DNA of 64,000 bases, taken from positions 372,001 to 436,000 of the forward strand of contig JBCBBH010000002.1 in the NCBI GenBank assembly GCA_038531945.1. Direction: 5' to 3'. Origin of the DNA: CALBPI01 sp038531945 (GTDB taxonomy: Bacteria > Pseudomonadota > Gammaproteobacteria > Steroidobacterales > Woeseiaceae). The first letter of the stretch is position 1. Each line of letters starts with the position of its first letter. The notes under the pieces are model-generated. The model was not told the origin of the DNA and did not search any database. It saw nothing but the letters and a program-made list of their open reading frames with translations. The position numbers were made by a program, and so were the translations under genes. Shown here piece by piece: positions 34,673 through 43,755 of this stretch.

Positions 34673-35902
34673 ATGACAGAACGTCCGCGAATGCCGCGAC
34701 TTCGGTATTTCGAACAGTCTCCAGGCCAGCAGCATATTGTCGGCCCGGATCGGTACGTGTACGACACGGTAGCGCCCGCCCACAGGATCAACGTCATCGG
34801 CACCGGAACGATCGGCCAGGAGCACATGCGCGTCAGTGCATTGACGGGTCGTTCCTTGGTGAACGGGATCTTCGACCCGGCTCCGGAAAGCGTTGATGTG
34901 GCTTTGCAGAACTATGCGCAGCTCACAGACCAAACACCGAAAGTTTTCGATTCGGCTGAAGCGGCTTGCCGAGATGTGGAGTGCGATGCGCTTTTCATCT
35001 GCACGCCCAACCATACCCATCTCGATGTCTTGAGGGTCGCGCTGGAATCGGGGAAACCGATTTTTGTCGAGAAGCCGATGGCGACGACTGTAGCCGATGC
35101 GATAGAAATGGTGCGCCTTGCTGATGCATACCGGTCATTTGTTCAGATCGGTTTGCAATATCGATACAAGGCGCCCTATGTGCAGGCGCGCCACGAAGCG
35201 CTCGAGCGCGGTGTTCTTGGAGATATCAAAACGGTCAGTATGTGCGAGTACCGTCCGGCCTTCCTCGATAAGGTGGGGCAGTGGAATAAGTTCTCCCGTT
35301 ACTCCGGTGGCACCCTCGTCGAGAAGTGCTGTCACTATTTTGACCTGATGAATCTGTTTGCGGGCTCGACCGCTGAACGTGTGTACGCGTCCGCAGGTCA
35401 GGCGGTGAATTTCGTTGACTTCGAAATTGACGGCGAACATTCTGACATCGACGATCATGCGTTTGTTGTCGTCGATTTCGCGAATGGTGTGCGGGCGAGT
35501 TTTACGCTGAACATGTTTTGCCCGAGCTTTCGGGAAGAACTGATTCTGACGGGCCCCATGGGCAAACTTCAGGCGACAGAAACCTTCGATTTTCTTAAGG
35601 GACAATCCGCGCAATCGCGTGTGGTGATTGACCATCCGGAGCCGTTGGCATCGCGTAGCATGGATGTTGGATATCCCGATGTCGTGGAAAACAGCGGTCA
35701 CCACGGTGCCACGTGGTACGAGCATCTCGCGTTCTATGACCGGCTCGAAGGAAAACCAACAGATAGTGCGACGCCTCTGGAAGGGCTTTGGTCGGTGTTG
35801 GTCGCGACCGCAGCGCAACAATCTGCGCGGTCCGGGCAACCGGTATTGATTAGTGAGCTACTCGATGCGCATGGCATCGATAGCGCGTCGGTTCAGGAGT
35901 AG
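34673..35902 (+). CDS. Gfo/Idh/MocA-family NAD(P)-dependent oxidoreductase
   Basis: A protein of 409 residues. A Rossmann domain has the nucleotide motif NVIGTGTIGQEH, then CDALFICTPNHTHLD and the family catalytic EKPMA. The C-terminal alpha/beta domain has GGTLVEKCCHYFDLMN and a substrate-binding sheet. Relatives oxidise or reduce sugars, inositols or sugar acids; the substrate is unknown. The N-terminus is about 35 residues longer than usual (RYFEQSPGQQHIVGPDRYVYDT), which is atypical and could be a lid. First gene of a three-gene operon: the next start follows its stop directly. Confidence 0.88.
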   Translation: MTERPRMPRLRYFEQSPGQQHIVGPDRYVYDTVAPAHRINVIGTGTIGQEHMRVSALTGRSLVNGIFDPAPESVDVALQNYAQLTDQTPKVFDSAEAACRDVECDALFICTPNHTHLDVLRVALESGKPIFVEKPMATTVADAIEMVRLADAYRSFVQIGLQYRYKAPYVQARHEALERGVLGDIKTVSMCEYRPAFLDKVGQWNKFSRYSGGTLVEKCCHYFDLMNLFAGSTAERVYASAGQAVNFVDFEIDGEHSDIDDHAFVVVDFANGVRASFTLNMFCPSFREELILTGPMGKLQATETFDFLKGQSAQSRVVIDHPEPLASRSMDVGYPDVVENSGHHGATWYEHLAFYDRLEGKPTDSATPLEGLWSVLVATAAQQSARSGQPVLISELLDAHGIDSASVQE

Positions 35903-36874
35903 ATGGCGATGGGTAGTGTGCAACGGAGCGCCCCGGACGTTGGGTTGGGTCTTTGGAAAATTGATCGGTCGGATACCGCCGCGATGGTGCGCGATGCGAT
36001 AGAAATCGGCTATCGCCATATCGATAGCGCTTGCGACTACGGCAACGAGATCGAGGCCGGACGTGGCATCGCTGATGCGCTGACAGCGGGTCATTGCAGT
36101 CGCGAAGACTTGTGGATCACGTCCAAACTCTGGAACACGTTTCACGCGCGAGATCATGTTGCCGAAGGCGCGAAGAAGACATTGGCAGATCTCGGGTTGG
36201 AGTATCTCGACTTGTACCTGATTCATTTCCCGATCGCGCAGCCGTATGTACCCATTGAGACGCGATATCCACCTGAGTGGTTCTTCGATCCGGACGCTCA
36301 GGAACCTAAAATGGAGTTGGCAAAAGTGCCACTTCACGAAACCTGGGAGGCGATGGAAGCGCTCGTTGACCAAGGTCTGGTAAGGCAGATCGGCGTGTGC
36401 AACTACAACGCCGCGTTGATGCACGATCTGATGTCCTACGCGCGCATCAAACCGGCCATGCTGCAAATTGAGTCGCATCCCTACCTGACGCAGGAGCCGC
36501 TTTTGCGAGTTGCTCAGGGCTATGGAATTCCGGTGACGGCGTTTTCGCCGCTGGGCGCGCTGTCGTATGTCTCGCTTGGCATGGCCGATCGTGATGAGAC
36601 CGTCCTGGAAGCAAAACCGGTCCGCGACGCGGCTGAGCGGCTTGGCAAGACGCCAGCGCAAGTCGTCCTTCGATGGGGCGTTCAGCGCGGTACCGCTGTG
36701 ATTCCAAAGACTAGTCGGAAAGAACGGCTCGCCGAGAATCTCGCGCTTCAGGACTTTTCGTTGTCAGAAGACGAAATGACTGCGATTTCTTCATTGAATC
36801 AAAACCGTCGATTCAATGACCCGGGCGTATTCTGCGAGGCTGCGTTTAATCGATTCCATCCAATCTACGATTGA
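35903..36874 (+). CDS. Aldo/keto reductase, aldose reductase/xylose reductase-like
   Basis: A protein of 323 residues with the (beta/alpha)8 AKR fold. The catalytic tetrad is visible: Asp and Tyr in IDSACDYGNE, Lys in ITSKLWN, His in YLIHFP. The stretches VPLHETWEAMEALVDQG, LVRQIGVCNYN, RIKPAMLQIESHPYL and the C-terminal RRFNDPGVF resemble the AKR2 xylose/aldose reductase group. It probably reduces or oxidises a sugar or sugar-derived carbonyl with NADPH. Its ATG follows directly on the upstream TAG; CAGGAG inside the previous gene serves as ribosome site. It lies 10 bp before the dioxygenase gene. Confidence 0.9.
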   Translation: MAMGSVQRSAPDVGLGLWKIDRSDTAAMVRDAIEIGYRHIDSACDYGNEIEAGRGIADALTAGHCSREDLWITSKLWNTFHARDHVAEGAKKTLADLGLEYLDLYLIHFPIAQPYVPIETRYPPEWFFDPDAQEPKMELAKVPLHETWEAMEALVDQGLVRQIGVCNYNAALMHDLMSYARIKPAMLQIESHPYLTQEPLLRVAQGYGIPVTAFSPLGALSYVSLGMADRDETVLEAKPVRDAAERLGKTPAQVVLRWGVQRGTAVIPKTSRKERLAENLALQDFSLSEDEMTAISSLNQNRRFNDPGVFCEAAFNRFHPIYD

Positions 36875-36884
36875 GGAGAGCAGT

Positions 36885-37865
36885 ATGTCGGTTGTTGAGC
36901 CAGTGAGTGTGCCTGAGCAGCAGGCGAATCCAGAGGTTTTTCCGTACGCGATGTCGCCCGTCGAGCCGATGTCGCGTGACGCGTCACTGACGTGGATTAG
37001 AGACTCGCGCATGCAGCTTGCTGAAGCGGTCAGCCGACACGGTGCCGTGTTACTGCGCGGTTTCCCGTGGCAGTCCGATGAGGATTTTGATGCGGCGATA
37101 CAGGCGTTCGGTCAACCCAATTTTACCTATGCTGAGTCACTATCGAATGCCGTGCGAATCAATCGGACCGAGCGGGTATTCACGGCAAACGAGGCACCGC
37201 CGGACGTCTCGATATATTTGCATCACGAAATGGCGCAAACACCGGTGTTTCCCGCGCAGCTGTTTTTCTTTTGTGAAAAGGCGGCTGAGATCGATGGACA
37301 AACGCCGGTCTGCCGATCGGATTGGCTTCTGCAACGTCTAGAGGCGGAGCGACCCGATTTTGTGGCGCGCTGTCGCGAGCTGGGTGTGCGTTATCGCAAT
37401 TCGATGCCGGATACCGATGATGCGCAGTCGGGTCAAGGTCGAAGCTGGCGCTCAACACTGAAGGTTCAGTCGCAAGCTGAGGCAGAAGATCGATTACGGT
37501 CTTTGGGGTATGACTGGGAGTGGCAGGCTGGTGGCGCGTTGAACTTCACGTCGCCGAGACTGCCTGCGATTCGGAAGCTGTCGTGTGGTCGTGAAGTGTT
37601 TTTCAATCAACTGATCGCTGCGTTCCGCGGATGGCAGGATGCAGAGAAATCGATTTTGTTCGGAGACTACAGCGCGATTGATTCTGCCGACATGGTCAGA
37701 ACCTGCGACATTTCGGATGAGATCACTTTCGATATTCCCTGGCAGGCAGGTGATCTTGTGGTTGTGGATAATTTCCTGGTCATGCACGGTCGACGACCCT
37801 ACCAGGGCAAGCGTTGCATCCTCGTCTCATTGGTTGCTAACGACGGAAGTCGACTGGCGGCGTAG
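36885..37865 (+). CDS. TauD/TfdA-like Fe(II)/2-oxoglutarate dioxygenase
   Basis: A protein of 326 residues. The jelly-roll iron site is seen as YLHHEMAQTP (His and Glu in HxE-like arrangement) and the distal VMHGRRPYQGKR, which gives the second His and the 2-oxoglutarate Arg. AVSRHGAVLLRGFPW and the gap pattern match the TfdA/GAB-like family. These enzymes hydroxylate substrates such as taurine, betaines or small amines; the substrate here is not predicted. GAGGAGAG precedes the ATG at 36885, which is better supported than the earlier in-frame ATG at 36816 inside the previous gene. Last gene of the operon; it abuts the convergent diguanylate cyclase gene. Confidence 0.87.
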   Translation: MSVVEPVSVPEQQANPEVFPYAMSPVEPMSRDASLTWIRDSRMQLAEAVSRHGAVLLRGFPWQSDEDFDAAIQAFGQPNFTYAESLSNAVRINRTERVFTANEAPPDVSIYLHHEMAQTPVFPAQLFFFCEKAAEIDGQTPVCRSDWLLQRLEAERPDFVARCRELGVRYRNSMPDTDDAQSGQGRSWRSTLKVQSQAEAEDRLRSLGYDWEWQAGGALNFTSPRLPAIRKLSCGREVFFNQLIAAFRGWQDAEKSILFGDYSAIDSADMVRTCDISDEITFDIPWQAGDLVVVDNFLVMHGRRPYQGKRCILVSLVANDGSRLAA

Positions 37866-38900
37866 TCAGGAAACCAATCGTGCTGATTCAGTCGCTTCGG
37901 CGGGTTCGCCGGTCGACAGCGTGCCGTCGGCAAGCGCGTGTACCACCCGATTCCGCCCCGTTCGTTTTGCTTCATACAAAGCATCGTCGGCGCGTTTAAC
38001 CCAACTGTCGTAACCTTCGCCGGCAACCAGTTGAGCGATTCCGATCGACACCGTGACCGGGTGCCCTTCGACCAATCGTGTCGCTTCAATCAGCACTCTG
38101 AGGTCTTCCGCCATTCGGTGTGCTGTGCCTTTGCCGGCATCGTCGGCAACGATCAAAAACTCTTCACCACCTATTCGATAGATTGTGTCGCTGGATCGCA
38201 CTCGTTGACGCAGGACATTGACGATCCCCACCAAAACATCGTCCCCAGCGGCATGACCGAACTGATCGTTGATCTTCTTGAAATTATCGAGATCCAGCAG
38301 GATCAACGAAACCTTAAGCGGTTTACGTTGATTGCGGGCTATGAGTGTTTTTAAGCGTGCACCGAGTCCCCGCCGGTTTTCGGCACCGGTAAGTGGGTCT
38401 TTGGTCGCGACGCGTTCGAGTGTGGCGCGCTGCACTTCCTTTTGCGAAGAGAACGCATACGAAAAAGCCATCGTCAAAAACATTGGGAACACAGTTGTCA
38501 TTAGCTGCCCGGGTTCCAGTGTCGTGACCAACTGAGGTGCCAAGGCGGAGAAGGTCATAACGCTCAGGCCCAGCGCCTGCATTGCAGGCAACAAGTAGAA
38601 GATGATGAGAATGAGCGGAAACACCCAGGCCAATTGCTTGCTGCCGGCAACGTACACGGTTGTGAGGGCAGCAACGACACAAATCGCCGTCACAGCATAT
38701 CGAGCGAGTGCGATTTTGCCGCTGACGTAGACATAGGCGGTCAAAGCACACAGTCCGGCGATCAGTGTCGAATCGAGGATGAACAGCGGCCAGCTGCCCT
38801 GCATGAACCGCATTATGGCAAATGGCAAAACTGCGATGGAGCCGGCTGCCGTAAGCAGCATCAAGATCAGCTCGTCGGTGGTGCGTGTCCGACCCGTCAT
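37866..38900 (-). CDS. Membrane diguanylate cyclase (GGDEF)
   Basis: A protein of 344 residues with six hydrophobic segments in the first 160 residues, then a GGDEF domain: VATKDPLTGAENRRGL, LILLDLDNFKKINDQFGHAAGDD, and the active-site YRIGGEEFLIV (about 241-249), a functional GGEEF variant. It should make cyclic di-GMP at the inner membrane. No inhibitory-site RxxD is at the usual spot five residues before the motif. No EAL domain is present. It converges on the dioxygenase gene with no gap. The trigger sensed by the membrane part is unknown. Confidence 0.93.
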   Translation of the reverse strand: MTGRTRTTDELILMLLTAAGSIAVLPFAIMRFMQGSWPLFILDSTLIAGLCALTAYVYVSGKIALARYAVTAICVVAALTTVYVAGSKQLAWVFPLILIIFYLLPAMQALGLSVMTFSALAPQLVTTLEPGQLMTTVFPMFLTMAFSYAFSSQKEVQRATLERVATKDPLTGAENRRGLGARLKTLIARNQRKPLKVSLILLDLDNFKKINDQFGHAAGDDVLVGIVNVLRQRVRSSDTIYRIGGEEFLIVADDAGKGTAHRMAEDLRVLIEATRLVEGHPVTVSIGIAQLVAGEGYDSWVKRADDALYEAKRTGRNRVVHALADGTLSTGEPAEATESARLVS

Positions 38901-39111
38901 CCCCTCTCCTCACGTACTCTCGTACGTCGTCCCAAACTCAGTGTAATGCGTGCGAGGCGCGAACGAGAAATCCACAGGCACTCCGCGCTCGATTGGTCTA
39001 GTGCGCACAAATGTCGCAAAGATTGCCTCGCTTTCAGGTTCAGTGCTGATACATTGGCGGAATTTATCGCACCATTCATCACCAAAGTGGATGAATCGAC
39101 AGAGGATTTCT

Positions 39112-40113
39112 GTGAACGATGCACCGACACCTGGAACGGTACTTGCGGCTGCCGAGCAGGCTGCGAACCGATTGTCCCAGCACCTTAACCACACGCCGCT
39201 TCTCGAGTTTCGCGATTTGAATGATCTTGCAGGTGGCCGCGTGCTCCTGAAGCCGGAGAACCTGCAACGGTCCGGATCATTCAAGATTCGCGGCGCACTC
39301 AACGCGTTAGATGATTGTCTCGATGAAGCGCGTTCGAAGGGCGTTGTTGCGTGGTCTTCCGGTAACCATGCCCAGGGCGTTGCATTGGCCGCAAGAATTC
39401 GAGAGGTCGATGCGCATATCGTGATGCCGCACGACGCACCTCCGGCCAAAAGACTCGCGACGGAAGCGTTGGGTGCGCGCGTCATTGGCTATGATCGTTA
39501 TACTGAGAATCGGGAGACGATCGCACGCGCACTTGCGACGAAACTTGGCGCGCCACTGATCCCATCGTACGACCATCCCAGCGTCATTGCGGGGCAAGCA
39601 ACAATAGGACTCGAGATTTACGCGGACCCCAAACTACGCGACACGTCGGCGGATCAAGTGTTGATCTGCTGCGGGGGAGGCGGTATGACTGCGGGCATCG
39701 GCAGTGTGCTGAGCCAGCGTTCGCCGAGTACGTCGATCTACGCGGTCGAACCGGCAGTCGCTGACGACACCAAGCGATCACTTGTCGCCGGCCATCGTGT
39801 TTCGATCGCGGCGACAACCCGTTCGGTGTGCGACGCGTTGTTGACGCCTACGCCAGGCGAACTGACGTTTCCGATCAACCAGAAAATTCTGTCAGATGTC
39901 CTGACAGTGTCCGACGATGAGGCACTGTTTGCGGTTGGCTTCGCCTTCCGTCAGTTGGGCCTCGCGGTAGAGCCGGGTGGTGCGGTCGCGCTGGCGTCCA
40001 TTCTGAGTGGCAAAATCAACACTAGAGATCGGACGACGGTAGCACTGTTGTCCGGAGGAAATCTTGACGGTGAGATGCTCGCCCGCGGTTTGGCCGCGTT
40101 TGCGAAAGGTTAG
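39112..40113 (+). CDS. PLP-dependent threonine/serine dehydratase-like enzyme
   Basis: A protein of 333 residues of fold-type II. The PLP lysine is in SGSFKIRGALNAL, with SSGNHAQGVALAA and the phosphate-binding CCGGGGMTAG. It matches catabolic threonine dehydratase and serine racemase-like proteins and lacks the C-terminal ACT-like regulatory domain of biosynthetic IlvA. It lies beside ilvB, so a role in making 2-oxobutyrate for isoleucine is possible. GTG at 39112 has AGAGGA six bases before it; an ATG at 39091 is the alternative. It overlaps ilvB convergently by 4 bp. The 211 bp upstream hold no gene I can see. Confidence 0.88.
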   Translation: MNDAPTPGTVLAAAEQAANRLSQHLNHTPLLEFRDLNDLAGGRVLLKPENLQRSGSFKIRGALNALDDCLDEARSKGVVAWSSGNHAQGVALAARIREVDAHIVMPHDAPPAKRLATEALGARVIGYDRYTENRETIARALATKLGAPLIPSYDHPSVIAGQATIGLEIYADPKLRDTSADQVLICCGGGGMTAGIGSVLSQRSPSTSIYAVEPAVADDTKRSLVAGHRVSIAATTRSVCDALLTPTPGELTFPINQKILSDVLTVSDDEALFAVGFAFRQLGLAVEPGGAVALASILSGKINTRDRTTVALLSGGNLDGEMLARGLAAFAKG

Positions 40114-41957
40114 AACGATTCCGTTTGGTCGGTATTCTTATCCGCGTCATCACCACGACTCTCGATGAAATCGCCGGTAATCATTTCGGCATAGCTCTGT
40201 CCGGGGCCGACCATCGGGTAAACCGACGCATCCGGGTCGATGATGACCTCAAGGAACGCAGGTCCTTCGTATTCGATGAATGCCTTGATCGTGTCCTGCA
40301 ATTCGGCAGGATCACTCAAACGGACTGCGTACTCGAAACCATCTGCCTTGGCCGCTTTGATGAAGTCCTTGCGATGCAGTGACTTGTCGCTCGCCGACAA
40401 GCGACCTTTGTAGTAGAGCTTCTGCCACTGGCGCACCATACCGTCACCGTAATTGTTCAAAACCACGATTTTGATTGGCAGCTTGTACGTGGTCACGGTC
40501 TCCAGTTCGCCAAGATTCATCCGAATGCTAGCGTCGCCGTCGATGTCGATCACGAGCCTGTCTGGATGACCGAGTTGCGCACCCACAGCTGCAGGCACGC
40601 CGAAACCCATGGTGCCCATGCTGCCTGAGGTCAGCCAGAGCCTTGGCTCGCGGAAATCGAAGTACTGTGCGGCCCACATCTGATGTTGTCCGACACCCGT
40701 CGTGATGATCGCGCGTCCATCCGTAATGTTGTTGATCGACTCGATCACTGCCTGAGGCTGGATCTTGGTGTTCTCTCGATCGAAATTCAGGGCGTGCCGG
40801 TGCTTCAGTCCTTCGATTTCTGTGTGCCATTGATCGAAGGTTTTGTCGAATCCTGCACGATCTGCTGCCGCCAGAATATCCTCGAGGTCTCGCGTTAACA
40901 CGCCATTGTGGTACCAGGCGACGCTACGCACCTTGTCGATTTCGGATACGTCGATATCGAAGTGTGCTATGTGCTTTGCATTCGGGGCGAAGCGTTGTGG
41001 AACGCCAGCGACCCGATCATCGAATCGTGACCCTACGGCGATCAGGAAATCGCAATCCTCGACCGCGTAGTTTGCAAACGCCATACCGTGCATGCCGAGC
41101 ATGTGCAGCGCGAGCGGTTCTGTCGTGTCGACCGCACCAATTCCCATCAAGGTGGTCGTCACCGGAATACCGAAGCGATCCGCGAAGCGTCTGACAGCAT
41201 CACTCGCGTTTGCGTTGATGACGCCACCACCTGCATAAATCAAAGGTCGCTCGGATTCCTGGAGCAGCTGCAGGAATGACTCACAGGCCTCGCTCGTCAA
41301 TTCAACATCTGTAATCCGCTGCAATCGGCGTCGGTACCCCGGGATCGGGAGACGAGATCGCCCGTGGAACACGCCTTCCCAGTTTTGAATGTCCTTTGGA
41401 ACGTCAATAACCACCGGACCCGGCCGACCGGTCCGTGCGATTTCATAGGCGGTCCGGATGGTCGCTTCAAGCCGCTCCGGTTCTGTGACCAGGAATACAT
41501 GCTTAGCGACTGAGCCCATTACCGCAGAGATAGGCGCTTCCTGAAAAGCGTCGGTCCCGATTGCAGCCCTTGGCACCTGACCGCAGATCACAACAAGCGG
41601 AATGGAATCGGCGGCACTATCGCGGACCGGTGTGACCATGTTGGTTGCACCGGGACCCGACGTCACCATCACAGTGCCCACTTTCCCGGTGGCACGTGAG
41701 TAACCAGCCGCCATGAAGCCAGCACCTTGCTCGTTCGCAGGAACCACCAAAGGTAGCGCGGCATTGCCTGCATCGTCACGGTGCTGCTGGTTGTAGCGAA
41801 ACACCGCGTCGTAGGTCGGCAAAATTGCACCACCGCTATAGCCGAAGATGACACCAACCTGTTCGTCGGCGATTACCTGCACGATCATTTCCGCACCGGT
41901 CATCGAAGTGCCATGCAATGCGTGTTGGTCATTCATAGATGCGGCAGGTCGATTCAT
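40110..41957 (-). CDS. ilvB: Acetolactate synthase, large catalytic subunit
   Basis: A protein of 615 residues from the chosen start. The three domains of ThDP-dependent AHAS are visible: GVIFGYSGGAILPTYDA with NEQGAGFMAAGYSR (catalytic Glu), the FAD-domain region (DFLIAVGSRFDDRVAG), and the ThDP motif GDASIRMNLGELET through VVLNNYGDGMVRQW. It makes acetolactate or acetohydroxybutyrate for branched-chain amino acids. ATG at 41957 is the first good start, but no clear ribosome site precedes it or the ATG at 41936; an extended frame reaches 42026. The small-subunit gene is divergent rather than downstream, an uncommon order. Confidence 0.94.
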   Translation of the reverse strand: MNRPAASMNDQHALHGTSMTGAEMIVQVIADEQVGVIFGYSGGAILPTYDAVFRYNQQHRDDAGNAALPLVVPANEQGAGFMAAGYSRATGKVGTVMVTSGPGATNMVTPVRDSAADSIPLVVICGQVPRAAIGTDAFQEAPISAVMGSVAKHVFLVTEPERLEATIRTAYEIARTGRPGPVVIDVPKDIQNWEGVFHGRSRLPIPGYRRRLQRITDVELTSEACESFLQLLQESERPLIYAGGGVINANASDAVRRFADRFGIPVTTTLMGIGAVDTTEPLALHMLGMHGMAFANYAVEDCDFLIAVGSRFDDRVAGVPQRFAPNAKHIAHFDIDVSEIDKVRSVAWYHNGVLTRDLEDILAAADRAGFDKTFDQWHTEIEGLKHRHALNFDRENTKIQPQAVIESINNITDGRAIITTGVGQHQMWAAQYFDFREPRLWLTSGSMGTMGFGVPAAVGAQLGHPDRLVIDIDGDASIRMNLGELETVTTYKLPIKIVVLNNYGDGMVRQWQKLYYKGRLSASDKSLHRKDFIKAAKADGFEYAVRLSDPAELQDTIKAFIEYEGPAFLEVIIDPDASVYPMVGPGQSYAEMITGDFIESRGDDADKNTDQTESF

Positions 41958-42079
41958 TTCAAACGTTACGGAATTGCACCGCGAGTTTACGGCGGTGATT
42001 TGAGTGTGTTGCAAGCCCTGTTGCATTGCAATAGGACGATCCTTGCGCGACTATCCGCGCAGGGTAGTAAGGGTGTTGT

Positions 42080-42625
42080 ATGCGTCACGTAATTTCCGTA
42101 CTGGTTCAAAATGAGGTCGGAGTGCTTACTCGTTTGACGGGCATGTTCTCGACTCGTGGATACAACATTGAATCGTTGAACGTCGCACCGACCGAAGACC
42201 CGGCGATTTCGCGTCTTACGGTGGTGACGTCTGGCTCTGATGCCGCACTCGAGCAAATTTCACGACAGATTTGCAAGCTTATCGACGTGGTTGATTTGCA
42301 TGATATGACCCAAGGCGATCATTTCGAGCGCGAGCTGGCGTTGATCAAACTGCGTGTGCCTGTGAATTCACTTGAAACCGTCTCGTCGCTCTGCCGTGAT
42401 TCCGGAGCGCGTGTTCTCGATGAGCACCCTGGGGCGTTTACCATTGAGTATGCGAACTCGACGGCCAAAGTGGATCAGTTCGTGGCCCAGCTACTGACCC
42501 ATGGCACCGTCGTTGCTTTGGTCCGAAGCGGCAGCCTCGGTATTTCTCGTGGTGCGACAGTGCTCGCCGGCGAAGCTATGCCAGACGTTGCTGCGCTTGT
42601 GGCCCGCGTTGCGAGTGAAAACTGA
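42080..42625 (+). CDS. ilvN: Acetolactate synthase, small regulatory subunit
   Basis: A protein of 181 residues, longer than E. coli IlvN and like the IlvH type. The N-terminal ACT domain is canonical (HVISVLVQNEVGVLTRLTGMF, then STRGYNIESLNVAPTEDP), and the second ACT-like half (LALIKLRVPVNSLETVSSLC, VVALVRSGSLGISRGA) is complete. It binds valine for feedback control and activates the large subunit. AAGGG lies before the ATG. It is divergent from ilvB with 122 bp between the starts, and is followed 11 bp later by proB, with which it may be co-transcribed. Confidence 0.95.
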   Translation: MRHVISVLVQNEVGVLTRLTGMFSTRGYNIESLNVAPTEDPAISRLTVVTSGSDAALEQISRQICKLIDVVDLHDMTQGDHFERELALIKLRVPVNSLETVSSLCRDSGARVLDEHPGAFTIEYANSTAKVDQFVAQLLTHGTVVALVRSGSLGISRGATVLAGEAMPDVAALVARVASEN

Positions 42626-42636
42626 TAGCCAGGGTC

Positions 42637-43755
42637 ATGACCGCCGTCTCGACGCCCGAATCGGCAGCGACTGTTCTAAAGCGCTGCACCAATATTGTCG
42701 TCAAAATAGGCTCGTCGCTGCTGGTGGGTGAGGCGGGGCTTAGAGAAGAATGGCTCCGGAGTATCGCGGTAGACATCAGCACGTGGGTTGCGCGCGGCGA
42801 CCGCGTGACGATTGTTTCGTCAGGTGCGGTCGCGCTCGGACGCCCGGATCACCATAGACCGCTAGAGATGCCAGACAAACAAGCAAGCGCCGCGGTCGGT
42901 CAGGTCTACCTGTCGCAGGCCTGGCAAACAGCGTTCGCGTCATTGGGCTTAACGGTCGGGCAGGTTTTATTAACTCCAGCGGACACCGAACACCGACGGC
43001 GCCATTTGAATGCTCGCGCGACGCTCGCTGCGCTGCACACTCGGCAATGTATCGCGGTCATCAACGAAAACGATACGGTGGCAACCGATGAGCTTCGCTA
43101 CGGTGACAACGATCAACTTGCGTCGCGCGTGGCACAAATGATCGATGCGGATTGCCTTTTGCTACTCAGCGACGTGCCCGGCCTCATGACAGCACCGCCG
43201 AGCGCGGCATCGGATGGTCAGTTGGTCGCGTGGCTCGATTCGATCGAGGATTCGACTTTGGCACTCGCGGGCCCGAGTGGTTCCGAGGTCGGCACTGGCG
43301 GGATGCGCAGCAAACTGGTTGCGGCACAGCGTGCAACACGCGCTGGTGCAATGGTGATTATCGCCGATGGCGAGCCGGATCATCCTCTGGCCGCTTTGGA
43401 AGCGGGTGGCGAAGCGACAGTCTGTGCGTCGGCCATGCAACCGGGTCGAGCGCGCCGTCGTTGGATCGCGGGCATGGTCGGGCGTGATGCGACGGTACAC
43501 ATTGATGCGGGTGCGGTGCACGCTTTGAGAAATGGCAAAAGTTTATTGGCGGTTGGTGTCGAATTTTTCTCCGAACCCTTTGATGTCGGGGACTGCCTTT
43601 CCATTCAGGATTCGAGCCAGCACGAAATTGCCGTTGGATTGGCCGGTTGGTCGAGTGCGGACCTCGAGGCGCATGCAGATTCCGGACGTTCGGTAAAACG
43701 TCGTCCGCTGGTCCATCGAGATGATCTGATCGTTTTTGATGGAGGGGCAACATGA
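42637..43755 (+). CDS. proB: Glutamate 5-kinase
   Basis: A protein of 372 residues with an amino-acid kinase domain (VVKIGSSLL, TIVSSGAVALG, INENDTVATDELRYGDNDQL, LLLLSDVPGL, GTGGMRSKLVAA) and a C-terminal PUA domain (about 280-365), as in full-length bacterial ProB. It phosphorylates glutamate in the first step of proline synthesis and is normally feedback-inhibited by proline. It overlaps proA by four bases (ATGA), so translational coupling is expected. Confidence 0.96.
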   Translation: MTAVSTPESAATVLKRCTNIVVKIGSSLLVGEAGLREEWLRSIAVDISTWVARGDRVTIVSSGAVALGRPDHHRPLEMPDKQASAAVGQVYLSQAWQTAFASLGLTVGQVLLTPADTEHRRRHLNARATLAALHTRQCIAVINENDTVATDELRYGDNDQLASRVAQMIDADCLLLLSDVPGLMTAPPSAASDGQLVAWLDSIEDSTLALAGPSGSEVGTGGMRSKLVAAQRATRAGAMVIIADGEPDHPLAALEAGGEATVCASAMQPGRARRRWIAGMVGRDATVHIDAGAVHALRNGKSLLAVGVEFFSEPFDVGDCLSIQDSSQHEIAVGLAGWSSADLEAHADSGRSVKRRPLVHRDDLIVFDGGAT

